From the NCBI GenBank assembly GCA_021730945.1, contig JAKFYH010000003.1, positions 79,178-143,177 on the forward strand: 64,000 nucleotides of DNA. Reading direction: 5' to 3'. The number at the start of each line of letters is the position of its first letter. Positions within the stretch are counted from its first letter, which is position 1. The notes beneath the pieces were generated by a model. That model saw only the letters and a program-made list of their open reading frames with translations, made no database searches and was not told the DNA's origin. Shown here piece by piece: positions 1-8,548 of the stretch. Both the position numbers and the translations under genes were made by a program. The DNA is from Acidobacteriota bacterium (GTDB lineage: Bacteria; Acidobacteriota; Vicinamibacteria; Vicinamibacterales; UBA2999).

Positions 1-1
1 G

Positions 2-58
2 CCCACCGTACGGTCGTTCCTGGCCCTGAGGCGGCGGGCCATCCCCGCGACCCCGTGA
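2..58 (+). CDS. C-terminal end of an upstream gene (partial)
   Basis: An open frame enters from the left edge and stops at TGA 56-58, leaving 18 residues rich in Arg, Pro and Ala. The stop overlaps the GTG start of the next gene (GTGA, 55-58). The same 4-bp overlap joins several genes further along this operon, which is the main reason to regard this as the tail of a real gene. The function cannot be told; exopolysaccharide synthesis is the contextual guess. Confidence 0.45.
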   Translation, partial: PTVRSFLALRRRAIPATP

Positions 59-1272
59 CCGCACCCCTCTGGATTTGCTGCCACCTCGGCGCGCGTGAGC
101 ACTACGCCATTCCCCGCGCGCTGCATCGCGCGCAGCGGTTGCGAAGCTTGATCACCGACGCGTGGGCGGCCCCGGCCAGCGTGCCGGCGGGCCTTGGCGG
201 CGCCTTCGCCCGGCTCAGCCAGCGCCACCATCCGGACCTGGCTGATGTGCCCGTGCGGGCCTTCACCACCGCGTTGTTGATGCGCGAGGCGGGATGGCGG
301 TTGCGCCGGCTGGAGGGCTGGCACCTCGCGATCGCCCGCAACCAGTGGTTTCAAACCCGCGCGATTGACGCGCTGCCAGACGATGTGCCTGACGGCCCGG
401 GGACCATGCTGTTCGCCCACAGTTACTCCGCGGCGCGGATTTTCGCCGAGGGTAAGCGACGAGGCTGGACCACCGTCCTCGGCCAGATCGATCCCGGCGC
501 CGAACACTACGAGCTGGTCCAGCGCCTGGCGGCGTCGCGCCCGGAGTTCGGTCCGGCGCCGCCGTCGCCGCCAGCCGGATACCTGGACGACTGGCGCAAC
601 GAGTGCGGCCTGGCCGACTGGATCGTGGTCAATTCCGAATGGTCGGGTGAGTCGCTGCGGCGCGCAGGCGTGCCGGCCGCGAAGCTCAAGGTGATTCCGC
701 TTCCGTACTTGGCCGAAGCCGGCGCGGCTGGGTTTGTCCGCACGTATCCTGAGGCGTTCACGGTCGAGCGGCCGCTGCGCGCGTTGTTTGTCGGCACCGC
801 CTCGGTGGCCAAAGGGGTCGGCGAGCTTCTCGACGCGTTTGACACTCTCGGCGGGCTGCCGGTCGAGCTGCGCCTGGTCGGCGACTGCGCGATGCAGGTG
901 CCGGCTCGGTTCGTCGGGCATCCGCAGGTGACTTGGGTCGGCGCCGTCGACCGCGCCACCGTCATGGCGCACTATCGCGCGTGTGACCTGCTGGTGTTTC
1001 CCTCGCACAGCGATGGATTCGGCATGGCCCAGGTCGAAGCCCAGGGATGGAGCCTGCCGATTCTTGCCTCACGCCACTGCGGCCGCGTCGTGCGTGACGG
1101 TGACAACGGCCGTCTGCTTCACGACGTCAGCGCGAACGCCATCAGCGACGCGCTGCGCTGGGCGGCCGGCGCCCCCCGCGAACTCGAGCGCTTCTCCGCC
1201 AACTCGGCCCCGCTGCGGTCCGCGGGCCTGGCCCCGCTGACCGACGCCCTGCTGGCCTTGGAGCCCGCGTGA
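55..1272 (+). CDS. Glycosyltransferase family 4 (GT-B fold)
   Basis: This 405-residue protein would transfer a sugar from an activated donor onto a growing lipid-linked saccharide at the inner face of the cytoplasmic membrane. The C-terminal half shows the GT4 pattern: a Rossmann-type donor-binding start (VGTASVAKGVGELLDAF, about residue 243) and the acidic nucleotide-sugar motif region (SDGFGMAQVEAQGWSLPI, about 318-335). The N-terminal half is the acceptor domain and is more divergent. No membrane segment is seen. The GTG start overlaps the upstream stop, and the stop overlaps the GTG of the methyltransferase, so translation is probably coupled. The donor and linkage cannot be predicted. 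Confidence 0.88.
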   Translation: MTAPLWICCHLGAREHYAIPRALHRAQRLRSLITDAWAAPASVPAGLGGAFARLSQRHHPDLADVPVRAFTTALLMREAGWRLRRLEGWHLAIARNQWFQTRAIDALPDDVPDGPGTMLFAHSYSAARIFAEGKRRGWTTVLGQIDPGAEHYELVQRLAASRPEFGPAPPSPPAGYLDDWRNECGLADWIVVNSEWSGESLRRAGVPAAKLKVIPLPYLAEAGAAGFVRTYPEAFTVERPLRALFVGTASVAKGVGELLDAFDTLGGLPVELRLVGDCAMQVPARFVGHPQVTWVGAVDRATVMAHYRACDLLVFPSHSDGFGMAQVEAQGWSLPILASRHCGRVVRDGDNGRLLHDVSANAISDALRWAAGAPRELERFSANSAPLRSAGLAPLTDALLALEPA

Positions 1273-2309
1273 GCCAGACCGTGGACCCGTGGCTGCTCGA
1301 CCGGCTGGTGTGTCCGCGCGACCGCGGCGCCCTCAGTCAGACCGGCGACCGCCTGGCTTGCCAGGCCGGTCACAGCTATCCGGTGGTGGACGGCCTGCCG
1401 GTCATGGTGCTTGATGATGTGCGCCAGACCTTTGGTGCGGCTGCCGGCTCACTCCGTCTAGCGGCCGCGCACGCGGCGCCGCCGGCCGGCGTCGAGTTGT
1501 ACCTGGACTCGATTGAGATCAGCGAGGCGGAAAAGCAGGGCGTAATCGCGTTGGCTGCCCGACAACCCACCATCGATCCCGTCGTGGCCTACCTGGTGGC
1601 CGCGACCAACGGCCTCATGTACCGTCACCTGGTCGGGAAACTCGAGGCTTATCCGATTCCGGTGCTCGACCTGCCGAAAGGGCAGGGACAGCCGCTTCTC
1701 GATATCGGCTGCAGCTGGGGCCGATGGACGATCGCCGCCGCCAGGCTGGGGTACGACGCGGTTGGCATCGATCCATCGCTCGGCGCGGTGATGGCGGCCC
1801 GGCGCGTGGCGCGGAGCATGAACCTGCGCGCTCACTTCGTGGTGGGCGATGCCCGCTACCTGCCGTTCGCCGACGGCGCGTTTGCCACTGCGTTCTCCTA
1901 CAGCGTCCTGCAGCACTTTTCACGCGAGGATGCCGGGCGAGCCGTCGGCGAGGCCGGCCGCGTGCTCGCGCCAGGCGGCAGGGCTCGCGTGCAAATGCCG
2001 ACCCGCTACGGGATCCGCTGCCTGTATCACCAGGCCCGTCGCGGGTTTGGCGACGGCACCGGATTCGAGGTGCGATACTGGTCGGTGCCTGCGCTGCGCC
2101 GAATGTTTTCCGACCGGATCGGCTCAGCCACGGTGACGGTCGATGGCTACTTCGGGATTGGGTTGCAGCCGTCCGACGCACCGCTGATGACGCCCGGCCG
2201 CCGTGGCGTCTTGCGCGCATCTCGGTGGTTGAAGCGGGTCCAGGCCCACGTGCCAGCCCTGATCCACGTCGCCGACAGCGTCTACATCGAGGCGACGAAG
2301 CAGCCGTGA
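1269..2309 (+). CDS. SAM-dependent methyltransferase with Trm112-like N-terminus
   Basis: This 346-residue class I methyltransferase probably methylates a sugar of the polysaccharide or its lipid-linked precursor. Residues about 8-50 resemble a Trm112-type zinc-ribbon segment (LVCPRDRGAL, then a Cys and a YPVVDGLPV ending). The second Cys of the usual CPxC is Asp here, so zinc binding may be lost. The SAM-binding motif I follows at about residue 143 (LLDIGCSWGRW), with the acidic ribose-binding loop in GYDAVGIDPS and the post-motif FSYSVLQHF. The GTG start lies in a GTGA overlap with the previous stop. The context favours polysaccharide O-methylation over RNA methylation; the substrate is inferred. 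Confidence 0.85.
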   Translation: MSQTVDPWLLDRLVCPRDRGALSQTGDRLACQAGHSYPVVDGLPVMVLDDVRQTFGAAAGSLRLAAAHAAPPAGVELYLDSIEISEAEKQGVIALAARQPTIDPVVAYLVAATNGLMYRHLVGKLEAYPIPVLDLPKGQGQPLLDIGCSWGRWTIAAARLGYDAVGIDPSLGAVMAARRVARSMNLRAHFVVGDARYLPFADGAFATAFSYSVLQHFSREDAGRAVGEAGRVLAPGGRARVQMPTRYGIRCLYHQARRGFGDGTGFEVRYWSVPALRRMFSDRIGSATVTVDGYFGIGLQPSDAPLMTPGRRGVLRASRWLKRVQAHVPALIHVADSVYIEATKQP

Positions 2310-3406
2310 GCGCCTTGACCGCCGCCGAGCGCACGCTGGTAGTGACCCATTTCCCGTCGCCCTACCAGGTCGAACTCTTCAACGAAGTCGAGCGGGTCCG
2401 CCCAGGCGCGATCCAGGTGTACTACTTGCACCGCCGGCTGACGGCTCGCAAGTGGACCGGCGTGCCTCCGCTGCACGAACATCGCTATCTGGACGCGGGT
2501 CCACTTGAACTGGAGGCTGCCCGCCAGGCGATGCACCAGTTCGGGCTCGTCGTCTTTAACTTCTACAACGAGATCATCCCCGCAAAATTGATCCGTCTGC
2601 GTCAGCGATCCGGCTTGCCCTGGTGCTTCTGGGGTGAGCGTCCCGGTTACCGGTTTCCCTGGCTGGCCCGCCTGGCCCGGCGCGGGCGGCTCTCGGCCTT
2701 GCACGCCGGCCGTCAGCCGATCTGGGGCATTGGCCAGTGGGCCGTCGACGCCTACCAGCAGGAGTTCGGGTCGTCTCGCGCGTATGTCAACCTGCCGTAT
2801 TTTTCCGACCTGGCTCGCTTTCAGCGCTCACAGCCCGGCGCCCCGGCGGATGGGACGACGTTTCTGTTTTCGGGTTCGCTCTCGCACCGCAAGGGCATTG
2901 AAGTGCTCGCGCATGCTTTCTTGCGACTGGCCGGCGTCGCTCCTCGAGTCAGGCTGACCATCATGGGCGAAGGGCCGCTCGACGCCAGGCTGCGGCGCCT
3001 GCTGGCGCCGTGCGACCGCGTCTCGTGGCTGGGCTTTCGCGACTGGAATGATCTGCCGGCGGCCTATCAGTCGGCGCACGTGCTCTGCGTCCCCTCGCGC
3101 CATGATGGATGGGGACTCGTGGTGCCGGAGGGACTGGCGTCGGGACTGCCCACGATTGCGACCACGCGGACCGGGGCCGCTCTCGATTTGATCGAGCCGG
3201 GCCGCAACGGCTGGTTGATCCCGGCCAACTCGGTGGAGGCGCTCTACGGGGCCATGGCCGAGGCGGCGGGGTTGCCGGTGGCGGCGTGGTCGGTGCTCAG
3301 TCGCGGCGCCAGGGACAGTGTGGCCGGCCACCAGTTGTCGCATGGGGCCGTTCGCCTGCTCAACGCGGTGGATGCCGCGCGCACCACCAGCGGCGGGGCG
3401 GTTTAG
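2306..3406 (+). CDS. Glycosyltransferase family 4
   Basis: This 366-residue GT-B glycosyltransferase acts in the same pathway as its neighbours. The start is placed at GTG 2306, which overlaps the methyltransferase stop (GTGA). The frame stays open much further upstream, but that extension is Arg/Pro-rich shadow sequence inside the methyltransferase. The C-terminal domain shows FLFSGSLSHRKGIEVL (about residue 187) and the donor-binding acidic motif SRHDGWGLVVPEGLASG (about 263). The N-terminal domain opens with a compact beta strand (LVVTHFPSPYQVELF) typical of acceptor domains. The sugar specificity is unknown. Six bases separate it from the asparagine synthase gene. Confidence 0.86.
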   Translation: MSALTAAERTLVVTHFPSPYQVELFNEVERVRPGAIQVYYLHRRLTARKWTGVPPLHEHRYLDAGPLELEAARQAMHQFGLVVFNFYNEIIPAKLIRLRQRSGLPWCFWGERPGYRFPWLARLARRGRLSALHAGRQPIWGIGQWAVDAYQQEFGSSRAYVNLPYFSDLARFQRSQPGAPADGTTFLFSGSLSHRKGIEVLAHAFLRLAGVAPRVRLTIMGEGPLDARLRRLLAPCDRVSWLGFRDWNDLPAAYQSAHVLCVPSRHDGWGLVVPEGLASGLPTIATTRTGAALDLIEPGRNGWLIPANSVEALYGAMAEAAGLPVAAWSVLSRGARDSVAGHQLSHGAVRLLNAVDAARTTSGGAV

Positions 3407-3411
3407 CCGGT

Positions 3412-5223
3412 ATGTGCGGGATTGCCGGTATCGTCGGTCGTGAGCCGGGCCGTGATCTGCGAACCCCGCTCGATCGGATGCGCCGGGCGCTGGCCCATCG
3501 CGGTCCAGACGACGAGGGCTCGTGGCAATCACCCGGCGGTCTCGCCGGGTTCGCGCATACCCGGCTGTCCATTCTTGATCCCTCGCCGGCCGGCCATCAG
3601 CCGATGACGGTGGCAGACGGGCGATTCACGATCACCTACAACGGCGAGATCTACAACTTCGGCGCGTTGCGGCAATCGTTGCTCGGCGCCGGCGTCGCCT
3701 TTCAGTCGCACAGTGACACGGAAGTCATCCTGCGCCTGTACCAGGCCGAGGGGCCGGCGTGTGTCGAACGCCTGCGCGGCATGTTTGCGCTGGCGATCTG
3801 GGACGAGGCCGAGCAGACCTGCTTTCTTGCCCGCGACCGTTTCGGAATCAAGCCGCTCTATTTTCACGACACCGGCAGTCGCCTGGCCTTCGCGTCGGAG
3901 ACGCGCGCGCTGGTCGCCTCTGGACTGGTCGCTCCGCAAGTCGACCGGCAGGCGGCTTACGAGTACTTCCGGACTGGATCGGTGCCGGAGCCGCTGACGC
4001 TGATTGCCGGCGTGACCGCGCTTGAAGCCGGTCATCACCTGACCTGGTGTGCTGGCCGCCGGGTGTCGAAGCGCTACTGGGCCATCAGCTTCAGGCGCGG
4101 GCCGCTCGCGGGCGATCCGGTGGCGCGAACGCGCGAAGCGCTAATTGATTCCATTAAGCATCACTTCGTGAGTGATGTGCCGGTCGGCGTCTTCCTGAGT
4201 GGCGGCGTGGACTCGACGGCCATTGTCGCCCTGGCGCAGGCCGCCGGCATGGGTCCGCTGCCGACCTTCTCCCTGACCTTTCCCGGGTTTGACGTCGATG
4301 AGGGGCCGGCGGCCAGGCGAACCGCCGCGCATTTTGGTACCACGCATACGGAGCATCCACTCGACTCGGCCGGCGCGCGCCAGCTGTTCCACCAGTTCAT
4401 CGGCTCGGCCGACCAGCCGAGCATCGATGGGTTCAACACCTACACAGTCAGCCGCCTGGCCCGCACGCACGGCATCAAGGTGGCGCTCTCGGGCCTGGGC
4501 GGCGACGAGTTGTTTGGCGGCTATCCGTCGTTTCGCGCCGTTCCGCGACTGTTGCGGTTGGCCCGCCTCGCCCGGCTTGGCGGGCCGTTGGCGCCGGCGG
4601 CCGTACGGCTGGCCGGCGTGGTGGGTGGTTCACGCATCGCGCGGATGGCGGACCTCGTGTCGGCGCCACCCACGCTCAGCACCGCCTATCGCGCGTTCCG
4701 CGGCATCTTCAGTGATCGCGACGCCGCGGCGCTGACCGGCTTGCTGACGGATCCCGGTGAGGCATCGTGGACCGCGGACCAAGCGATCGGCGGCGCGCCG
4801 GCGGCCGAAGACGACGACCCAACCGTGCTTGATGCGATCAGCCGGCTGGAGGTGTCGCGCTATATGCGTAACCAGTTGCTTCGCGACGCCGACGTGATGA
4901 GTATGGCGTCGGGTGTTGAATTGCGAGTACCGTTTCTCGATGCCTCTCTGGTGGCGGCGGTGACCGACATTCCGAGCGAGGTCCGCTGCCGGCCCGGCAA
5001 GGACCTGCTCGTGCGGGCCGTCCCGGAACTGCCACCCTGGGTGGCGAACCAGCCGAAGCGCGGGTTCCTGTTTCCGATGGCGCAGTGGCTGGACCGCGAC
5101 TGGTCCGAGGCCCTCCAGGACGGCGGCGGGGTATCAGGCGTGAAGTTGGACACGTGGTATCGCCGGTGGGCGGTCATGGCGTTTCGACAGTGGCGAGAGC
5201 GATTGAGGGAGCACCATGGCTGA
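3412..5223 (+). CDS. asnB: Asparagine synthase (glutamine-hydrolysing), AsnB type
   Basis: This 603-residue glutamine-dependent amidotransferase starts at ATG 3412, so the nucleophile Cys lies at residue 2 (MCGIAGIVG). Residues 2 to about 215 are the class II glutaminase (NGEIYNF, the SDTEV loop, RDRFGIKPLY). The synthetase half has the PP-loop LSGGVDST near residue 262 and SGLGGDELFGGY near 358. AsnB homologues are common in polysaccharide loci, where they may amidate a uronic acid or similar acid rather than make asparagine. Its place between glycosyltransferase genes supports that reading but does not prove it. The end overlaps the next ATG by 8 bp. Confidence 0.93.
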   Translation: MCGIAGIVGREPGRDLRTPLDRMRRALAHRGPDDEGSWQSPGGLAGFAHTRLSILDPSPAGHQPMTVADGRFTITYNGEIYNFGALRQSLLGAGVAFQSHSDTEVILRLYQAEGPACVERLRGMFALAIWDEAEQTCFLARDRFGIKPLYFHDTGSRLAFASETRALVASGLVAPQVDRQAAYEYFRTGSVPEPLTLIAGVTALEAGHHLTWCAGRRVSKRYWAISFRRGPLAGDPVARTREALIDSIKHHFVSDVPVGVFLSGGVDSTAIVALAQAAGMGPLPTFSLTFPGFDVDEGPAARRTAAHFGTTHTEHPLDSAGARQLFHQFIGSADQPSIDGFNTYTVSRLARTHGIKVALSGLGGDELFGGYPSFRAVPRLLRLARLARLGGPLAPAAVRLAGVVGGSRIARMADLVSAPPTLSTAYRAFRGIFSDRDAAALTGLLTDPGEASWTADQAIGGAPAAEDDDPTVLDAISRLEVSRYMRNQLLRDADVMSMASGVELRVPFLDASLVAAVTDIPSEVRCRPGKDLLVRAVPELPPWVANQPKRGFLFPMAQWLDRDWSEALQDGGGVSGVKLDTWYRRWAVMAFRQWRERLREHHG

Positions 5224-6586
5224 GGAATTCGGCGGACGTTCGGGCGCCATCATTGGCTTTTCCACCACCAGCGCGGGGCTGCTGATCGCCCTGGCCATGT
5301 TCCCGGCCAACCCGAGCCCGCAGGGCGCGCTGATGTGGCCCGCGACGATCCTGGCGCTCGGCATCATGGCGGTGCCCCTCGCGCGTGGCATCCTACGGTC
5401 GCCGAGAATTCTCGACGCCGAAAACCTGGTGGCCTTTGGCTTCGTGTTCTGGATCTTGTTGGATTTGATCCAGGGCGCCTACGAATTGGACGAGGCAGCC
5501 GACTGGGCACTGCGCGATGCCTTCATCTCGGTCGGTGTGTCGGCCATGGCCATGTGGGTGGGCGTCGCCGGCCGGCCGTGGAAGGTACCAAAGTGGCTGG
5601 CTGAGATCGCGGCGCGGCCGATGGATACCAAGATCGTGAGCCGGCTGGTTCCGGTTTGCTTCCTGTTGGGCATGTTCCAGTACGCCCTGGCCACCGACTT
5701 CGACATTCCCTACATGTTCTCCTTTATCGGCCAGCCACGATGGGCGGCGCCGTGGGGCCGCGGTCAGTTGGGCGGATGGGATGCGTTTATCGACCAGTTG
5801 CAGTACTTCGGCTATGTCCTGCCCAGCCTGACCGCCCTGATGATTGCCCGCCGCGGGTTCACCTTCAGTGTGTTGCTGTCGGTGGCCGCGTCCGGCATCA
5901 TGCTGGCGTTTCTGTCACAAGGCGGCGGCCGGCGCATCATCGGCGTGACCGTGGGTGCCGCGATCATCGTCTGGATCCAGGCGCAGCGGGCGCTTCCGTT
6001 CCGCCGGTTGATCGTCGCCGGCGCCGCCGCCGTTGGACTGTTGACGGCCATGCAGTTCATGCTGAACATCCGCACCGTCGGATACGACGAGTTCCTCTTT
6101 CGCGGCGAGCAGGAATACGACTACCTGCACGTTGACGACAACTTCCTGCGGCTGGCCCAGGTGATCGAACTGGTGCCGGCGGCGCACCCGTTTATCGAAT
6201 ATCGCCAGCTGACCTTTACCCTGGTTCGTCCGGTGCCGCGTGTGTTCTGGCCAGGCAAGCCCGTCGACCCTGGATTCGATCTGCCGGCGATTCTGGGAAT
6301 GAAGGGCCTCAGCCTGTCGACCTCCATCATCGGTGAGTGGTACTTGAGTTACGGGTGGTTCGCCGTCGTCATCGGCGGCTGGTTGCATGGGCGACTGGCA
6401 CGAACGGCGAATGTGCTGCGCGCAACCGATGCCTTTCGCGCCAACCCGATCGTCTATGCGCTGGCGGTGATGGTGCTGGTGTCGGGGATGCGCTCGATGC
6501 AGGATCTGGTCATCATGAGTTACGCACTGGTGGCGTGGTGGGCGGCCAACCGCCTGACCCAGTCGCGGGTCGAAGCCACGCGGTGA
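5216..6586 (+). CDS. Polytopic membrane protein, O-antigen polymerase-like (Wzy type)
   Basis: This 456-residue protein has around ten hydrophobic segments and a long extracytoplasmic loop in the middle-to-C-terminal part. It has the general build of Wzy-type repeat-unit polymerases, which join undecaprenyl-linked oligosaccharides on the periplasmic side. Wzy proteins have little sequence conservation, so the call rests on topology, length and position inside a glycosyltransferase operon. Arg- and aromatic-rich stretches after the central segments (LTFTLVRPVPRVFWPG) are compatible with a polymerase active loop. The ATG start lies 8 bp inside the asparagine synthase end. The minus operon holds a second ligase/polymerase-like protein, so the division of labour is open. 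Confidence 0.65.
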   Translation: MAEEFGGRSGAIIGFSTTSAGLLIALAMFPANPSPQGALMWPATILALGIMAVPLARGILRSPRILDAENLVAFGFVFWILLDLIQGAYELDEAADWALRDAFISVGVSAMAMWVGVAGRPWKVPKWLAEIAARPMDTKIVSRLVPVCFLLGMFQYALATDFDIPYMFSFIGQPRWAAPWGRGQLGGWDAFIDQLQYFGYVLPSLTALMIARRGFTFSVLLSVAASGIMLAFLSQGGGRRIIGVTVGAAIIVWIQAQRALPFRRLIVAGAAAVGLLTAMQFMLNIRTVGYDEFLFRGEQEYDYLHVDDNFLRLAQVIELVPAAHPFIEYRQLTFTLVRPVPRVFWPGKPVDPGFDLPAILGMKGLSLSTSIIGEWYLSYGWFAVVIGGWLHGRLARTANVLRATDAFRANPIVYALAVMVLVSGMRSMQDLVIMSYALVAWWAANRLTQSRVEATR

Positions 6587-7755
6587 AGCTGCTGCAGGTG
6601 GTCGCGTCGTACCTGCCGGCGGTGCGCTACGGCGGCACCATCGTGTCGGTGCACGGGCTGGCCAGGGCCCTGGCGGCGCGCGGCCACGATGTGCACGTGT
6701 ATACGACCAGCGTCGACGGGGCCGGCGATTCGGATGTGCCGCTCGGCGTGCCGGTGGAGCGCGACGGGGTCAAGGTCTGGTACTTCCGGTCGCCCAATCT
6801 TCGCCGCCTCTACCGCTCTCCCGATCTCGGGGCCGCGCTTGCCCGCTCCGTCGGCGGTTTCGACGTGGTCCACACTCACGCCATCTTCCTGTGGCCGCTG
6901 TGGGCGGCGGCGCGAGCGGCGCACCGTGCCGGCGTGCCGTACGTCGTCTCACCGCGCGGCATGCTGGAGCGCGACCTGATCGCCGAGAAGAGCACGTGGC
7001 TGAAGGGGATGTGGATTGCCATGGTTGAGCGGCGGTCGCTCGAGCAGGCGTCGGCGCTGCACGTGACCAGCGCCCGCGAGGCCGCTGAAGCTGCGGCCTT
7101 TGGATTTCGCCTGCCGGCCATGCACGTCATTCCCAACGGCGTCGACCCTGACCCGGCCTCGAGCCGCGCGCCGTCGGCGGCGATTGCCGAAATCGCCGCC
7201 GGGCCGCCCTTTGTCCTCTTCCTGGGCCGGCTCAATTGGAAGAAGGGCATCGACCGGTTGTTCGGGGCGATGGCGCGCGTCCCGGGTGTGAGGCTGGTAT
7301 TGGCCGGGAACGACGAGGACGGTTACCGGGCCGTCCTGAACGAGGTGGCCGCCCGGGTCGGCGTGTCGTCGCGGGTGGTCTACACCGGCGCTGTTGATGG
7401 CGCCGACAAGGCGGCGCTGCTGGCGCAGGCACGGATGCTGGTGCTGCCGTCCTATTCAGAAAACTTTGGCAACGTGGTGGTGGAAGCGATGGCGGCCGGT
7501 TGCCCGGCGATCGTGACGCCCGAAGTGGGCATGGCCGACGCCATCGGCGAGACCGGGGCCGGATGGGTCGTTGATGGCGATGCGGTGGACCTGTCGGGGG
7601 CGATCGCGCGGCTTGTGACCAATGCGGCGCTGCGCGCGGAGATGGGCGAGCGCGGACGGCAGGCGGCCGCGACCCGCTTTTCGTGGGCCACGGTCGCCGG
7701 CGAAATGGAAGCTCTCTACGAAAGTGTCCGGCATCCGCAGGGACAAAGAGCGTGA
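6583..7755 (+). CDS. Glycosyltransferase family 4
   Basis: This 390-residue GT-B glycosyltransferase begins at GTG 6583 in a GTGA overlap with the previous gene. The N-terminal Gly-rich acceptor motif is visible (YLPAVRYGGTIVSVHGLARAL). The donor domain carries FLGRLNWKKGIDRL (about residue 211) and the acidic motif region YSENFGNVVVEAMAAGCP (about 290). Two inner motifs, HTHAIFLWP and SPRGMLERD, are typical of the WcaI/RfaB-like subgroup. It probably acts on the same lipid-linked repeat unit as the other transferases. The donor sugar is unknown. Confidence 0.9.
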   Translation: MKLLQVVASYLPAVRYGGTIVSVHGLARALAARGHDVHVYTTSVDGAGDSDVPLGVPVERDGVKVWYFRSPNLRRLYRSPDLGAALARSVGGFDVVHTHAIFLWPLWAAARAAHRAGVPYVVSPRGMLERDLIAEKSTWLKGMWIAMVERRSLEQASALHVTSAREAAEAAAFGFRLPAMHVIPNGVDPDPASSRAPSAAIAEIAAGPPFVLFLGRLNWKKGIDRLFGAMARVPGVRLVLAGNDEDGYRAVLNEVAARVGVSSRVVYTGAVDGADKAALLAQARMLVLPSYSENFGNVVVEAMAAGCPAIVTPEVGMADAIGETGAGWVVDGDAVDLSGAIARLVTNAALRAEMGERGRQAAATRFSWATVAGEMEALYESVRHPQGQRA

Positions 7756-8516
7756 CATCGATCGCCGGTCTTGTCCTGACCTTCAACGAGGCGCCGAACC
7801 TTGCCCGGACCCTGGCCAAATTGACCTGGCTGAGCGAGGTCGTGGTGGTGGACAGTGGCAGCACAGACGGCACGGTGGCGATCGCCGCGTCGTTCGCCAA
7901 TGTCCGGGTGGTGCCGCGCACGTTCACCACTCACGAGGAGCAGTGGAACTTCGGGCTCACGGACACCGGGCTGACGGCTGACTGGGTGCTGGCCCTTGAC
8001 GCCGACTACGTGCTCAGCGACGGCCTGGTTCGCGAACTTGAAACGCTCGAGCCGCCCGCCGGCACCTCCGGCTATGCCGCCTCGTTCCGCTACTGCATCG
8101 ACGGCCAGCCGCTGCGCGGCGCCGCCTATCCCCCGGTGACCGTGCTCTACCGGCGTGCCGACGGCCGCTACGTCCAGGACGGCCATACCCAACGCGTCCG
8201 GATCATGGGCACCGTCGGCGTCTTGCGCGAACCCATCTTTCACGACGACCGCAAGCCGCTCAGCCACTGGTTGTGGTCACAGGCCCGCTATATGGAACTC
8301 GAGGCCGAGAAACTGGCCTCTCCCGGCCAGGTTAGCTTCGTCGACGGCGTGCGGAGGTGGATTGTGATCGCGCCGCCGGCGATGTTTGTCTATTGCTACG
8401 TGGTGCGCGGCGGCATCCTGGACGGCTGGCCTGGCCTGTACTATGCACTCCAGCGCGCGACTTCAGAGATCATCCTGTCGCTGTTCCTGGTGCGGCGCTG
8501 GCTAGGGCCCGCCTAG
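7752..8516 (+). CDS. Glycosyltransferase family 2 (WaaE/KdtX-like)
   Basis: This 254-residue GT-A enzyme has an N-terminal LTFNEAPNL strand, the donor-binding VVDSGSTDGTV motif near residue 33 and the metal-binding DxD-type ALDADYVLS near residue 83. The overall pattern resembles WaaE/KdtX-like transferases that add hexoses to LPS cores. A hydrophobic C-terminal stretch (IAPPAMFVYCYVVRGGILDGW) may anchor it to the membrane. The start is GTG 7752 in a GTGA overlap with the previous gene; upstream sequence in this frame is shadow. It is the last gene of the plus operon and ends 33 bp from the convergent flavoprotein gene. Confidence 0.88.
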   Translation: MTSIAGLVLTFNEAPNLARTLAKLTWLSEVVVVDSGSTDGTVAIAASFANVRVVPRTFTTHEEQWNFGLTDTGLTADWVLALDADYVLSDGLVRELETLEPPAGTSGYAASFRYCIDGQPLRGAAYPPVTVLYRRADGRYVQDGHTQRVRIMGTVGVLREPIFHDDRKPLSHWLWSQARYMELEAEKLASPGQVSFVDGVRRWIVIAPPAMFVYCYVVRGGILDGWPGLYYALQRATSEIILSLFLVRRWLGPA

Positions 8517-8548
8517 GCGGCGGCCACGACCCGGCCCGCCGCAGCCTG

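Noticed and set aside
1724..2305. N-terminal extension of the second GT4 gene
   Set aside because: The extension overlaps the methyltransferase gene in another frame and is Arg/Pro-rich. GTG 2306 in a GTGA overlap is the better start.
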